From: Blasia pusilla
Lineage: Eukaryota > Marchantiophyta > Marchantiopsida > Blasiales
Direction: 5' to 3'
DNA length: 64,000 nt
Assembly (NCBI GenBank): GCA_050084515.1
Contig: CM114273.1
Coordinates: 2,046,001-2,110,000 of the forward strand
The notes beneath the pieces were generated by a model, which saw only the letters and a list, made by a program, of their open reading frames with translations, searched no databases and was not told the origin of the DNA. Position numbers and translations under genes: made by a program. Position 1 is the first letter of the stretch; each line of letters begins with the position of its first letter. Positions 9,960-21,750 of this stretch are shown here, piece by piece.

Positions 9960-11905
9960 GGACCACGGATATCCGCCACTTCATGAGGCTGTTTCTAGAA
10001 CACCACATCATGACTCTCAAGCATCTTCTTTGCCTCATGGCACCATAGGCAATAAGCTTCAAACTCATCACTATATCCCATAAAGATGCACTTCATACTC
10101 TTGGACTCCAGCTTGGTCCTGGATGCTTCACGAATATGTACAAAGCACTCACTACCAAAAGTCCTGAAGTGTCGGACTGATGGTACCTTATATGAGTATG
10201 CTTGATGAGGAGTCATGTCTTGCACTAACTTGGTAGCACTTCTATTTAGAATGTAAACGGCATTACTAACAACTTCAATCCAAAATCCTTCTCTCAAACC
10301 TTTTGCTTTCATCATACATCTTTCCATCTCCACCATTGTATGGTTTTGACGCTCAACAACTCCATTTTTTTTTTGTATGTGTCGTGGTTAACTGTCGTTT
10401 GATTCCATGCTCCCCCAAATATTTGTTGAATTCTGTTGATAAAAATTCTCCTCCTCGATCGGTGCAAAACTTCTGTACCTTCTTTCCTGTCTCATTCTCA
10501 ACCAGCTTGTGCCATATTTTAAATTTTCCAAAAGCACTTGCCTTAGCACGAAGGAAATATATCCACATCTTCCTACTATAATCGTCGACAACTAAAAAGA
10601 ACTTGGAAGAACCATCTAAAACCAATGTTCTCATTTCACCACATAGGTCGGCATGTATCAGCTCTAGAGGAGCCTTTGATATATTTCTAGGCTCTTGTGG
10701 AAATGATTTTCGGTGTTGCTATTTCATCATACAAGCTTCATATATATCCGACACTTGAGAATTTTTTGGTAAATGAGCAACCATGCCATATTTCTATATC
10801 CGACTCAGTAAGGGAAAGCTTGGTGACCAAATATTTCATGCCACAACTTATTGGTACCAAAATCTGTACCTACATTTGTCATGAAAGCATACAACTCATA
10901 GATATTTCACTTCGTATACCTTCATCCACTACTTTCCCATTGGAATGTTCTGCATGTGTGCAAAACTGTTTGATTGCTAACCAAGCATCTACCTCATGTT
11001 CTCTTAGTTCTACAAAATTTATAGATTCCTTCGTGGGTCTCAAATAACCGTTATTCTCATCCTGACTCCTCTTTCTACAATCTTTGATAAGATCACATAG
11101 CTTACCACAATAAAAGCATTTGAAGGCTTTCCTTGGAAATTTCTTCTTGACATTTGAACAATTATCCTAATTTCTACCTCTCTGTACGTTGGCAGAAAGT
11201 GCTGTATCATTTCCCTCTCTTGATTTGAACCACATTTCCTCTTCTACCGACATTGCACTAAGTTGTTCAAAAGTAAGTAGCGTGGATCTTACTTGAGTAT
11301 TCAATGCAATGACTAAATTGTCACATTTCGAAGATAAAATCCTTATGTATCAACATGCCAGATCTTCGCTAGACTTTGAATATCCTACGTACGCCATCTG
11401 TTCTTGAAGATTCTTGATCCTCGTGACAAATTGCTTCGCGCTTTCTCCTTCTAAATTTTTTTTGGACATAAGCTAGTTCTCCAAATTTTGAATCTAAGTC
11501 TCATTCTTGGTTTCATACTAATTCTTCAGAATGTTCCACACCTCAACAGCAATGGTCGTATGTTGAATGAGAGTCATTTTATAATCAGTTACATTTGTGA
11601 CAATCGCATATAGAGCATCTGGGTTTCTGCGTTTTCACGCAAACAATACATCAGCACTAATATCATCAAATGAAGATGAACATGCAAAACTCAAAATAGC
11701 TTGTGGATTTGAATGGACCCATGTGGTCGTCTCCCATATCTCAAATGATTTGAGGACAATTCTCATTTTGAACTTCCACAATATATAGTAAGACCCATCT
11801 AACTTCCCTTTATCCAATGGAGGAGAGGGAGCACGAATTGACAAAGAAGTAACCATCTCTCTAGAATTTGTGCAAATACACTAGATCGCCTGAAACAAAA
11901 TACTA
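9960..11905 (-). pseudogene. Ty1/copia remnant: gag to integrase
   Basis: Minus strand, in order. Gag starts at 11856 (MVTSLSIRAPSPPLDKGKLDG) with the UBN2-type segment SAKQFVTRIKNLQEQMA. A zinc knuckle at 11118-11077 reads CFYCGKLCDLIKDC, in which the histidine of the CCHC pattern appears replaced by aspartate. A pre-integrase motif (EACMMK.QHRKSFPQ) leads into the integrase core at 10634-10353: LELIHADLCGEM in the flank, VVDDYSRKMWIYFL, TDRGGEF. The integrase end at 10336-9995 has AVYILNRSATKLVQDMTP and SVRHFRTFGSECFVH. No reverse transcriptase follows; the copy is cut near 9960 and joined to gypsy DNA. There are several frameshifts and stops. Confidence 0.85.
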
Positions 11906-11916
11906 GAAAACCTACA

Positions 11917-11928
11917 CCTCTCATACCA
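11917..11928 (-). promoter_or_regulatory. Retrotransposon primer-binding site
   Basis: The minus strand reads TGGTATGAGAGG directly after the LTR end. This is close to the TGGTATCAGAGC primer-binding site, complementary to initiator tRNA-Met, used by many plant copia elements. It fixes the 5' LTR of the copia remnant as the sequence to its right. Confidence 0.7.
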
Positions 11929-12221
11929 TGTGAAAAAAAAATGTGATGAAATCAGTGAAATCTTTTACAAATCTTGGAGATACAAAGTGACCTAGTCCAT
12001 CTGTATGCTTACATAAGAGCTTTGATGGAACTTATACATTGAGATAACTCGACATACAAATATGCTACCGCTGCGGCTCCCGACTTTTTCACTACTTGGT
12101 AAATTAAGGTTATTTTCCTAATTTTCTTTGTTTCTATTAATAGGAAATATTTGGATCATAGGATCAATTTTTCTTTGTTAGTAGGATTATCTAACCCTAT
12201 ATTGCATCAGGGTGCCCCACA
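11929..12221 (-). mobile_element. 5' LTR of the copia remnant
   Basis: On the minus strand it begins TGTGGGGCACC and ends TTTTCACA against the primer-binding site. It is about 293 bp, short but normal for copia. The partner 3' LTR is not seen in the window. The first 30 bp of the LTR are repeated in inverted orientation just outside it. Confidence 0.6.
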
Positions 12222-12252
12222 TCCTGATGTAATATAGGGTTAGATAATCCTA
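12182..12252. repeat. 30-bp inverted repeat at the outer edge of the copia LTR
   Basis: Arms 12182-12211 and 12223-12252 are complementary at 29 of 30 positions around an 11-nt spacer. One arm is inside the LTR terminus and the other is outside, so the LTR end has been duplicated in inverted orientation. Confidence 0.8.
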
Positions 12253-12374
12253 GTAACGCTACTGCATAAATCACCTACGTCACATTACTATGACTCATTC
12301 GACGTCTAAGTCGGAACCATCAATCTAGGCTTCTCCTCATACAAGGGGGCGGATCAGATTAATAGTGTTGAGAA

Positions 12375-12650
12375 AAGTGGATGTTGAGAATCCAACAGTG
12401 GCTAATGTTGGGGCTCATCCGCTTGAGTGATTGTGAGAAGTTCCATAGGAAGGACATTGTCGTCGGTATGGTCCGAGTAGACCTTGAAATTACGACACTG
12501 CCAGATTATATATTATGGGAGATCAATGAAAATGATTATCCACCGCATCATACACTTGAAAATGTGCTTGAGAGTGCGAGAATATTGTTGCCATGCAGGA
12601 TTGATGTTTCAGTTTGCTATTCTTATATAGTATGTTGAACTCTCTACTAC
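12375..12650 (+). pseudogene. En/Spm-like transposase C-terminal fragment, copy 1
   Basis: The open frame contains CEKFHRKDIVVGMVRVDL, YILWEINENDYPP and LENVLESARILLPCR. It aligns with the fragment at 16520-16785 (FHGKDIPYGVVRVSL, FKLWQANEEDQPAQ, LDDAVGSFVRW). The pattern of a diverged VPLG-like turn, a hydrophobic LW and a final helix is that of the C-terminal domain of plant CACTA/En-Spm-like transposon proteins. The upstream coding part is absent. A short remnant. Confidence 0.4.
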
Positions 12651-13048
12651 ACTTTTGTTTTTCATAATGAATGCATGTTTAACATTTTCTCCTCTATTTA
12701 TGCACGAGTATTTTGGTTTTTTGGATTCTTAACATGTCTACTTCTTCCATGGTTGAAGATTTACTATTGTGATGATTTTTTCCTTACAGAGATATCAGTC
12801 ATGTTTCCTTTTTCTGTATAGGATTTGCAATATATATGCATGGCTCAAGGACTATAATCTGTTCCTTCTTAACCTAGTATGCTTACTCTTATAGTTTCAA
12901 ATTTCCTATTCCTTATGCATCGCCTCGGATAGTTGTCACCTTCATAGTTTAATTATTGGATATGTTTTTACTGTTGCTAAACTTTTCTATTTAGCAATTT
13001 TACATTTATAGCTATTAAGGACTTGATCATAAGAGCGCTTCTATTTGG

Positions 13049-13049
13049 T

Positions 13050-13094
<45 letters not shown>
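13049..13094. repeat. (CT)n microsatellite
   Basis: About 22 uninterrupted CT units. The surrounding 12660-13290 is AT-rich with no recognisable gene. Confidence 0.95.
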
Positions 13095-13097
<3 letters not shown>

Positions 13098-13296
13098 ACT
13101 TTTCATATTGATGTTTTGTTCACTTGAGTTTACCAATAGTCGTGGGATTCGTCAATGTTGAATCATAAACTTCTTCTTGTTATTAAGTAGAGGGTGGACA
13201 AAAATATTACTCAAAAAATGATTGATTCATAGTGCAAATTCACCCAATCCTCATTACACCTCTACATATCAATGAATGCATTAGTCATTGATTACT

Positions 13297-13548
13297 ATTC
13301 ATAGCAGCCAATTAAGTAATATTTGGGAATCAAATGACTCATAACAACCCACTAAGGACTATTTTTGAATCAAATAACTCATAACAACCCACTCAATAAC
13401 ACTTTGGAACTGAATGACTGGTAACAACCCACTGAGTAACACTTTGGAACCAAATGACTCATAACAACCCACTAAGTAATATTTTGGAATCGAATCACTC
13501 ATAACAACTCAAGAAGTAATAATGTGGAATCAAAAGACTATCAACACC
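13297..13548. repeat. 40-bp tandem repeat, about six copies
   Basis: The CAAATGACTCATAACAACCC segment recurs with an exact 40-bp spacing, its ACT(C/G) at 13337, 13377, 13417, 13457 and 13497, with a diverged unit at 13537. The array stops at the putative Helitron 5' terminus at 13550. The unit contains the TGACTCAT motif abundant again at 17.1-18.4 kb. Confidence 0.9.
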
Positions 13549-13549
13549 A

Positions 13550-16500
13550 TCTATACTATTAATAGAGGATGGGGTTAGAAAACCCCTCCTCCTCCTATCT
13601 ATTGCGATCCCTCATAACCAAACGAGCGCCAAGCGGAACATCCAAACTCTAACGAGCTCACGCTAGGATGGTTTGCGCTTTGGACTTAGAGAAACACAAA
13701 TGTGAGACGCAAGCGCGGCAAGCGTTTCTAGTGTTTCATGTGTTTATGGTCACGACTGAAAAACCAAAACCAAACGCAAAACCCATACTTAAGCAAAGTT
13801 GAGTCTCAGAAGGAGACATGGCCAAGGGGTGAGAACCGAACTTGAGACACGGCTAGCATTTGGAGTTTTGGAATGTACTTTTGACCATAACTTTTAGTCC
13901 AAGTTTCTTTTGGGACAAGTAAAAGATCATTGGAAAGCTTATGCGGAGCCGGTTCCAACGTAGTAAAGATCTTGGAAAATGCTTAAGCAAAAGCTAAGAT
14001 ATGAGCCAAAACCAACTATACGGGGAGTCGGATTCAAGGTAAAAAAGAGGGGCCCAGATGCTCTTTCCAAAAGATAGGGGGATTCGGAAGATTCCCAAAA
14101 GTACTAATAAGGGGGAAGGTTTCCAAGAGTGTTTGGAACTCGAACTCCACTTTGGATGCCGCAGGCCGACTCAAGGTCATGGAACAGATCAGGAGTTTGG
14201 CATTGGGAATCGAAACCCGAACCAAGTCCAATAGAGTGGATTTCGGAGGTCCTTGTTGTATTCCAACTCGTGAGTTGGAATACAATAAGGAGTCTTGGTT
14301 GGGGACTCTTGCGAAATCCGTTGGACAGTTGGGACCGCTAGGCGTGCAAGCGCCGCTTTAGGTGCTTGGACTAATTAGAAATTCTATCCCAAGTCTCGAA
14401 ATATTTGCTCGTGTTGGGATCCTAAGAATGAGGGAAGGTAGAGCTTGATGAGGTGCCGAGTCAAGAACTCGGTCGGTTGGAAGGCCGATTGACCCAAAGC
14501 CTGACTAATGTGAGTGCGTTTGGATGTAGGTTGGCAATGAGAGCATGTCCTATAGAATGTACGCTTCCACAACACTGAGATTGTCGTTCGAGGAGAGTAC
14601 TACAAGTGGAGAAGACCAATCCATTTGGACGATTTGGTGCAAATGATGTGAGTGTGGGGATTGTAAGTTTATTTTCCATTCGTACTTGTAACTTAGGGTA
14701 ATAGACATGATCATTAACTTTGGAGTAATTCATTTCCTACTTTGTTGGTTATACAAGCTATGCTTTTTGGTTGTTGAGTTGGTTATATTCCACTTCCCTA
14801 CTTCTTACACAATCAAACTGATAATATCTGAACCCTTTGTACACCAATAGATATCCCTACAATGACAAAGATAGCACTGCACCTTTAGTAGGTAATACCC
14901 TGTTTAGTGGAGGTGCTAAAGTATGTACCAAGTATGTTTAGTGTTATAAGTGAATTTTTAGTCGATGATTTTAGTTCAAAGTTAATCTACATCTATCGCA
15001 TTTCACTTCTTTGGTTCTGAAAGGGCATTATGGTATCTTTGTTAGACGGTTGAGTCTCAAATCACATCCTAGAAGGCATTGGAAAAGCAAGAAAGTAGAT
15101 GGACTTTAGAGTTGCAAGCCATGCGACGAAAGATCGAGGAGAAGGTAGAGCGAACACAAAAAGAGCAAACCACTCATTTGACAACACAATTGACAGATCT
15201 TGCAAAGATGGTGGCTGATTTGGCCAAGATGGTTAATCGAAGGCAACAAACAGGTCATCTTAAATTGATTATCAATTAAATTTTATATATGCAAGGAAAA
15301 TTTAGTTAGATATTTATCATTTTATGAATATTTATTTCTCTAAAAATATATATTTAAGTGGTGAATGATTGCATGATCCATGTGCTCTATTTAGGGCTTT
15401 CTTCTGTACTTTTATTTGCATCACATAAGTGTTATAGATTTTAGTAGAAGGGCTCTTCATCCCTTTCAATATTACTCTCTCTTTCTCTTCATGAAGACTT
15501 GTATTGAAACTTTTGTATTCAACTATGTTTTGCATGTTTTTAGCTTGAAAGCCTAAACCTTGGCGTGCTTCAATATTGATGTAGTTTTATTTAAGCGAAG
15601 GATGAATTCTGGCAGGTAATAACACTCAAGGAGAACTAAAAGTACAGATTCATGACCCATCCCACCATGATGAGAGTGATGAGGCTAGGGAGGAAAACCA
15701 ACTTCCTAAAGGTCTTTGAAATATCAAATTGAGTTCATGCAATGTCAAGGTTGTGCTCCTAGTGTTTTCTGACTACAAAACTAATGGACTGGTTCAACAA
15801 TTGTCGAACATTTGCTTGTAGGGGTATCGAAGAGAAGGAAAAACCCTGTACCACTTAAGGATCGAGAAGGTGGGACTGGTGATTCATACGAAAAGGGTGA
15901 GTGATATCAAACACATGCTTTATTTTTCTGATGGGATTGGTGACGAAATTTATTATATCCTCTATATTAACACTCAATTTTTTAGTTGAGTTTGATCTGA
16001 TACTTGTTGATAGATAAAGATGTATATCATTATAGTTTCAGTATGTACATATTTATTTTAATTTTGGCAAAAAAAATGCATTGTGGATTTATTATGTCCT
16101 CGTGTGATAGGGAAAGAATCGACATCAACTCAACATATCCCACAAGGACAACATTCAATTTTGGAAAAATCCCCAATACACATGTTATCTCCAAAGAAGA
16201 AAAAATCGAAGAGAACCAAGGTGCAGCTTAATGCAAGTGACGAGAATAATAGCGAACAGAAGTCTAGTGGCGGGAAGAAGAATAAAAGAGTAATTTCAAT
16301 CCTACCTTGTATTTTCCACGCATGATATAAATGACTTTGATACTTCTCTGGCAGCAGATGTCCGAAGTGGGAGTTGTGAAGTTCACTGGAATGCTACCGT
16401 TGAAAGGGTGGTCTTACAAAAAGTTACCACAACTAGTATACATTGTTGGCTTGTAAATGGGTATGCTTCTTACATTGGGGATATTGATTTCATGTTTGTT

Positions 16501-17835
16501 TTTTGTTTCCTACCAACTGCAGATTGGTGATGAAGTTTCCTTCAATGAGCCAAAAAATACCCATCATGTGATTGGTTATGGAGTAGTTACAGGTTTGGCT
16601 AGTAGGGATACATTCCATGGGAAGGATATCCCGTATGGTGTAGTACGTGTTTCCTTGAAACATGCTCTGGAGCCATAATTCAAATTATGGCAAGCAAATG
16701 AAGAAGACCAACCAGCACAATATATTTTAGATGATGCAGTTGGATCATTTGTACGTTGGCTTGAAGTTAACATTAATGCACGATTTTGTAGGATCCGAAT
16801 TTTTGGGCTAAATTCAATCATATTCTCTTAACTTTATATTAGGGCTGTCAGGCCATCCAAACACAACCTTAACTTAAGTTTTCTATTGGAAACCTAAAAA
16901 ATGGTTGACTATTTTTCAATCATGGTGCAAAATTTTCCTCATTTTATCTATGATTTTGGTAGAATTTAATCTATGGACAAAGCATTCTATTGTTTCCTCA
17001 ATAGTGTGGATCATATCATCCTTTCTTACATATATGTTTACCCTTCTTTCATTGATTTACTCGTGTTGCGCCTTCTATCTTTCTTACAATGTTACATGAT
17101 ACTTTGACTCACTCAATCTCTCCATGCCTATTTTATCACTATAATTTGAGTCATAACATGACTTTTAGTCATTCAACATAAAAATACACGAGTGATATTA
17201 CTCGATGAATAATCACTTGAAATGACTTGAGTCATCCTAATACGTCATGCTATGACTTAATGACAAGTCATGTAATGACTACACGAGTCACGTAATGACT
17301 ACACGAGTCACGTAATGACCACAGAAGTCGATCATAAATGAAATTGAGTCAAGAGTCATAAAAATAGTTTGTCATAATGACAATTTAACGTATTGTCCAC
17401 ATCAACAATTGATGTGGATTTCAGTGTAATTAATGTTATATACAAGTGTCATAAATACTTTGTAGCTTTGTCCACATCACATTTACGATTCAAACCAATC
17501 ATGAGTCATTTGTGCATGATTACGCATGAATGAATGACTGTAGTCAAATGAGACATCATAAAATATAACTTGACTTTTAAGAGTGTTGGAGTCATCAGTC
17601 ATATTGAGTCATGGTATGCATGATATGACTATAGTAAGTCATTTTTTCAAGTCATATAAATACCCTTTTCTTCTAGTGAGGAAACCCACGACACTATCGA
17701 CACCTGTCCTCTCATGGCTTTACGGGAGGCGACACGTGTCAACACTATAATTAAATATAATAAATGATTGAGTAAGGAAAGTAAATGGATACAAGGTTTC
17801 ATGTCACCCCATGCATAGCACGGGCAAACCTCTGG
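13550..17835 (+). mobile_element. Putative Helitron with captured or nested transposon DNA
   Basis: The 5' end TCTATACTATTAATAGAG follows an A; the 3' end CTGG is followed by T. A short hairpin (CCCATGC / GCACGGG around 17809-17824) lies about 10 bp before the 3' end. These fit the Helitron rule of TC...CTRR inserted between A and T. The same 5' start occurs at 43160 and 60489. No Rep/helicase lies inside, so it would be non-autonomous. The interior holds an En/Spm-like fragment and a TGAC-rich segment. The two ends could belong to different elements. Confidence 0.5.
15040..16790 (+). pseudogene. En/Spm-like transposon gene remnant
   Basis: Pieces in order: a coiled-coil segment at 15079-15270 (MEKQESRWTLELQAMRRKIE, then TTQLTDLAKMVADLAKMV), a lysine-rich linker near 16190-16290, MSEVGVVKFTGMLPLKGWS at about 16360, and a C-terminal domain at 16520-16785 (VIGYGVVTG, FHGKDIPYGVVRVSL, LDDAVGSFVRWLEVNI). 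Intervening AT-rich stretches look like introns. This is the usual C-terminal layout of plant CACTA-like transposon proteins. The catalytic part is missing. It lies inside the putative Helitron. Confidence 0.5.
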
Positions 17836-18300
17836 TAATTCCTACTTGAGTAATCATAATAATAGCTACTTGAGTCAAGTTTGATAAATGACTAAGTCAT
17901 TACTATAACAAAATGAGCGTGGTATTGACATGTAGGAGTAGACTATTGGTTTAACACATCCAATGTTGACTTGGAAAATGGGTTTTATGACTAGGTCATT
18001 TTATCCATGTGTAACAAGAGCCACTAACCTATCGACACATGACAATATTAGGTTGCACTTTTGTTGTCGATGTAAGCATGATACATTGAGTGACATTATG
18101 AAACTTGTTAGGAATAACTAAGACATATATTACACATGTCGATTTCTTATATTATAAATTCTATTGTAATATAAGAAATCCATCTGTTAACATTGAGTCA
18201 TTGCTGCTGTGTCGTCGTACAATTTCTAAGTCACATATGTACATATGACTTAGTCATTAAGAACTTTAGTCATATACCAATATGGTTGGCTCTAGTGATT
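17100..18300. repeat. TGAC/GTCA-dense segment
   Basis: I count about 29 TGAC or GTCA tetramers between 17100 and 17660, where four or five would be expected by chance, mostly as ATGACT or AGTCAT. Three exact-spaced 20-bp units (17267-17286, 17287-17306, 17307-17326) lie within it. The motif continues more thinly to about 18300, past the putative Helitron end at 17835. No coding sequence is seen. Confidence 0.8.
18141..18180. repeat. 14-bp inverted repeat
   Basis: GATTTCTTATATTA (18141-18154) and its exact complement (18167-18180) flank a 12-nt loop in AT-rich DNA. The surrounding 18300-19100 shows no recognisable gene. Confidence 0.8.
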
Positions 18301-19129
18301 ACTTGTATATAACTTGGTTTATAACGCTCTATTAGTCACCTCTCCTTACCAATTATTTCATACAAAATATGACTTTACCTAGTTATAAATGGGAGTCATA
18401 AAACACAATATTTCTTCGAGTGCATCCATACATATTCATTTATTAATATTGTTATTCCTTTTAGAGAACTAAGCTAATTGCTTCATCAAATAAAGCAACT
18501 CTAGATAATATTTTTTTTTAAAGATGCTCTCTAATTAGCCATTATTGGAATTGGCTGATAGTAGCTTCTATGAGAAATCTTAATAAAATCCTCAACTACC
18601 CATGTGATATCTACACATTCGTTGAAGATTTTTATCCACAAGTTTAATTCCATATCACTATAACATAATAGCCAAACTACTTTCCTGCATATACAAGATC
18701 TTCAAATCAACATTACTTTCAAAATCTGTCATCCAGACATATTGATTCAGTCGTAACACCATTCCTTCAAAGAACTAACCCAACTGATTGATCAGATAGA
18801 CGATTCTATTGTATTCAATCAAACATATTAATAGGTTGTACTATCCTCCACATTTCCTAATCTCATAACTTGTAGACAACTTCATAAAAGGAATCCAAAC
18901 GCTCTCCTTCCCTTCATTGAATATATACATGATTTATGTTGTATACTTCTAATAATAAAAGTTATCACATATTATTTATTGTTATGTGAAGATCGTTAGA
19001 GTATCTAAATATCCCATAGAGTCGTTGAAAAATGCTGCCATCACATTCCATCCATCATTCTGGTGTGTAAAATATGCAATAATACTGAGGTGAACGCTAT
19101 ATAGTACCTTACCTAGATTTAGTCATGTG

Positions 19130-20850
19130 AAGGGTGCAATTAATAAGCAACCTTACACCTAAGTCAAGGGGTTTATATTTATTCTTCATTATGGTTAGTT
19201 CTCAACATAATGATTCACAATACCTCTATAGACCAATCCCTACAACCAAACATCTTACTTCCGGACTCGTTCCAATATATTTGGGAGATCATTTGCGTTT
19301 GATAAGACTAGGTTAAAACATCATAAAGCCCGTGTACGTGCAAGGAAGGCCTTGCAATGAAAACTTGAATGTAAACTTCATTGCTGTAAATGGTCAACGA
19401 CAAGTGAACAACTAATGAGATGGAGCAATGAATGTTCTAACACATTCAAGAAAATGTAATGTTGTGGCTATTGTGGCCAGGTCCTTTTCTCACAATCCTC
19501 GATCTAAGATGTATGTCATTCACTCTACAACCTATCCACCTTATGCATTATGCAATGGGTTTTTAAGGGATTACATTATACCACGTCCAATTTTTTTTCA
19601 TGTCTGTGATCAGTGTACCTCAAAACAACCATGAACTGAACTTAATGTTTATATGACATATGCGTTTATTAGGCTCATACTCGGTGTAAACCCCCTTGAG
19701 CTTCAACTTCTATCTATCCTAGATTCACGCATAGGTATTGAAGCAAAATACAATGGCTTCCACAAGGGTTTTTATTTGTATCTTCACTCTGGGATTATCT
19801 CCTTGTTGCTTTTAACCTTGAGGGTCTTGATCCTATGCTTGCATTGCAGTTCCTAGAGGCCATAAGGGAGATACTTTTAATCAACCTAAAGATAAACAAA
19901 CTATATAAAGATTATAAGACATTGCTAGAACTACCGAACCCTTCATTTGGGTTAATTATCTTGCCATCGAAGGCACTTGAAGGAATACTAAAGCAATCTC
20001 AAGATAAAGGCAAGGTGACCTACACTATGAGCTATGATCCTTACCACTTTGAACTTAATCTTTTGCAAGATGTTGCATATCAATTGCATGTCCAAAAGTG
20101 CAACTCAATAGATATTTTTGACAATGGTAGCCTATATTTGTGTACAAATTCCACTACACATGAGAGTCTTCTTACAAATAATACACGAAATTCACTAGAT
20201 GTCGAACTGACTATAGAGACAGGTTTTTTTCCCTTCTTATGTATTTGCATATCTCTGCGGTCATTATACACAACAATCCGCATTTTCTCAATACATGCAC
20301 AATCGTTTTAGGAATTTGTTTAGTGTATTACCATTTTCGTGTACTCCTTGTTAATGCATCAGCTGAGGCAATCCATAGTCTTATGTTCCTCTAGCAGATC
20401 TTTCATATCGAATTGTGAGCTAGACAAGCTAAAGCGAGATAAACCAAACCTTCATGAACAAGATTTATATTGCTATTTATCAAAGTACTATATAAATCCA
20501 CATATTCCATGTAGTCCTTCATGGCACTGTAGACACTTAAAAGATCTCAAAGCCATGGTTCAAAAGTGGGGCATGCCCCACTCTTCCCTTACCTTAACTT
20601 CTGACGAGATATAAAGCATTCATTAGTCATGGGTATCACATGGTCTGATACCCTTGCACAATGTGCCCAACTTCTTAACATAATATTACATTCATTTTTA
20701 TCAAATTTCATAGTTGGTCGCCCAAAACTCCTTAATAATGTTCATGATTATTTGTTGCGCTATGCGCTCCAAGGTTGCGGGAACCTGCATTCCCACATGA
20801 TACTATGGGTGGATGAACCACATATTGACCACATTACATCATAGATAGTT
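19130..20850 (+). pseudogene. Second Helitron Rep remnant
   Basis: Frames on the plus strand read GVNPLELQLLSILDSRIGIE and AKYNGFHKGFYLYLHSGIIS. Then come LQFLEAIREILLINLKINKL with a long open stretch to 20311, and at 20500-20610 HLKDLKAMVQKWGMPHSSLT with LTSDEI. The last piece at 20720-20840 reads LLNNVHDYLLRYALQGCGNL then HSHMILWVDEPH. The trio of KWGMP..LTLTSDE, a YLLRY..QGCG segment and a HxH..LWV motif fits the N-terminal and Rep region of Helitron proteins; HSH would be the HUH-type metal motif. It is of a different branch from the remnant at 1-3.3 kb. Frames are broken. Confidence 0.55.
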
Positions 20851-20942
20851 GCATATAATCCCTCAAGCCCTTCATGTATTAGCACTTCTATTTGAATTCG
20901 GTTGATATTTTTACTCGAAAACTTTATTTGAGTTTTGCTATC

Positions 20943-20943
<1 letters not shown>

Positions 20944-20979
<36 letters not shown>
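20944..20979. repeat. (TA)n microsatellite
   Basis: About 17 TA units. Nothing else is recognisable between 20850 and 21123. Confidence 0.95.
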
Positions 20980-20980
<1 letters not shown>

Positions 20981-21123
20981 CCATGTCCTACATTACCTCA
21001 ACACTGGTTCCATTCCAAGACTTTTATTTTCTAATGATACTTAATGGCTTTTTCACTTCAACATTTGTGGTGTGCATCTTATGACCAATTTTCAAACGTG
21101 ACTAACCCACATGGACAGAGAAC

Positions 21124-21750
21124 CACTTGTCACATCTGAGTAGCCGATAGGCCGAGATCTATCGTGGATAGGGCGTAAGAGCCAGCCAACTATCTTGAGT
21201 GTAACTTTGTCCCACGGTGTCGGATGAGGTTGAGAATAGGTCCATTGTGTCAGCAACGTCGTTTCTGACAACTTTCATATTGAGGTCTTTCACAGCCGGG
21301 TGACTTGTTGACCAGGTCGCCCGCCCCTGGTAACCTGTGCACGCAGGTTACCAAGGGGAGGGATATTTTTAGGGGAAGAGCCTTTTGGCTCTTCCCAACC
21401 CTATATAAGAGAGGAAGATGGCTTTCCTAAACCATCTTTCTCATGTTGGGTCATTGGAGCACCTCTCTTGTATGTGTGTGAGATTGGACTAGGGTGCTAG
21501 CGTCCAGATTCTTCGATAGCACAAGGTGGACGAGGCTCGATAGGCCGATGTTGATTGGGGAGTGGAGTTTTAGGCCGGGTGTGCCATTTTTACTACTCTT
21601 TATTTGTGTTGTGTGATCTCCATGTATATGTATGAGTTGATTTTTTGTACATGTGTGGATCGACCCGTACGTGGGGAAGATCGGTGTTGTGTGGTGTAGA
21701 TGTGACCAACGATGTATGTTATGTAGCGATATGTATGCGCACGACACACT
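21124..21750 (+). mobile_element. Solo LTR, copy 2
   Basis: The LTR runs 21128-21746, starting TGTCACAT and ending GCGCACGACA. It is flanked by CACT on both sides (21124-21127 and 21747-21750). It is the same family and orientation as copy 1 and includes the CCTATATAAGAG TATA-like element near 21400. No internal element sequence adjoins it. Confidence 0.85.

Noticed and set aside
13297-13548. Regular 40-bp spacing suggestive of a CRISPR-like array
   Set aside because: The whole 40-bp unit is repeated, with no unique spacers, and the locus is nuclear eukaryotic DNA. It is a satellite.
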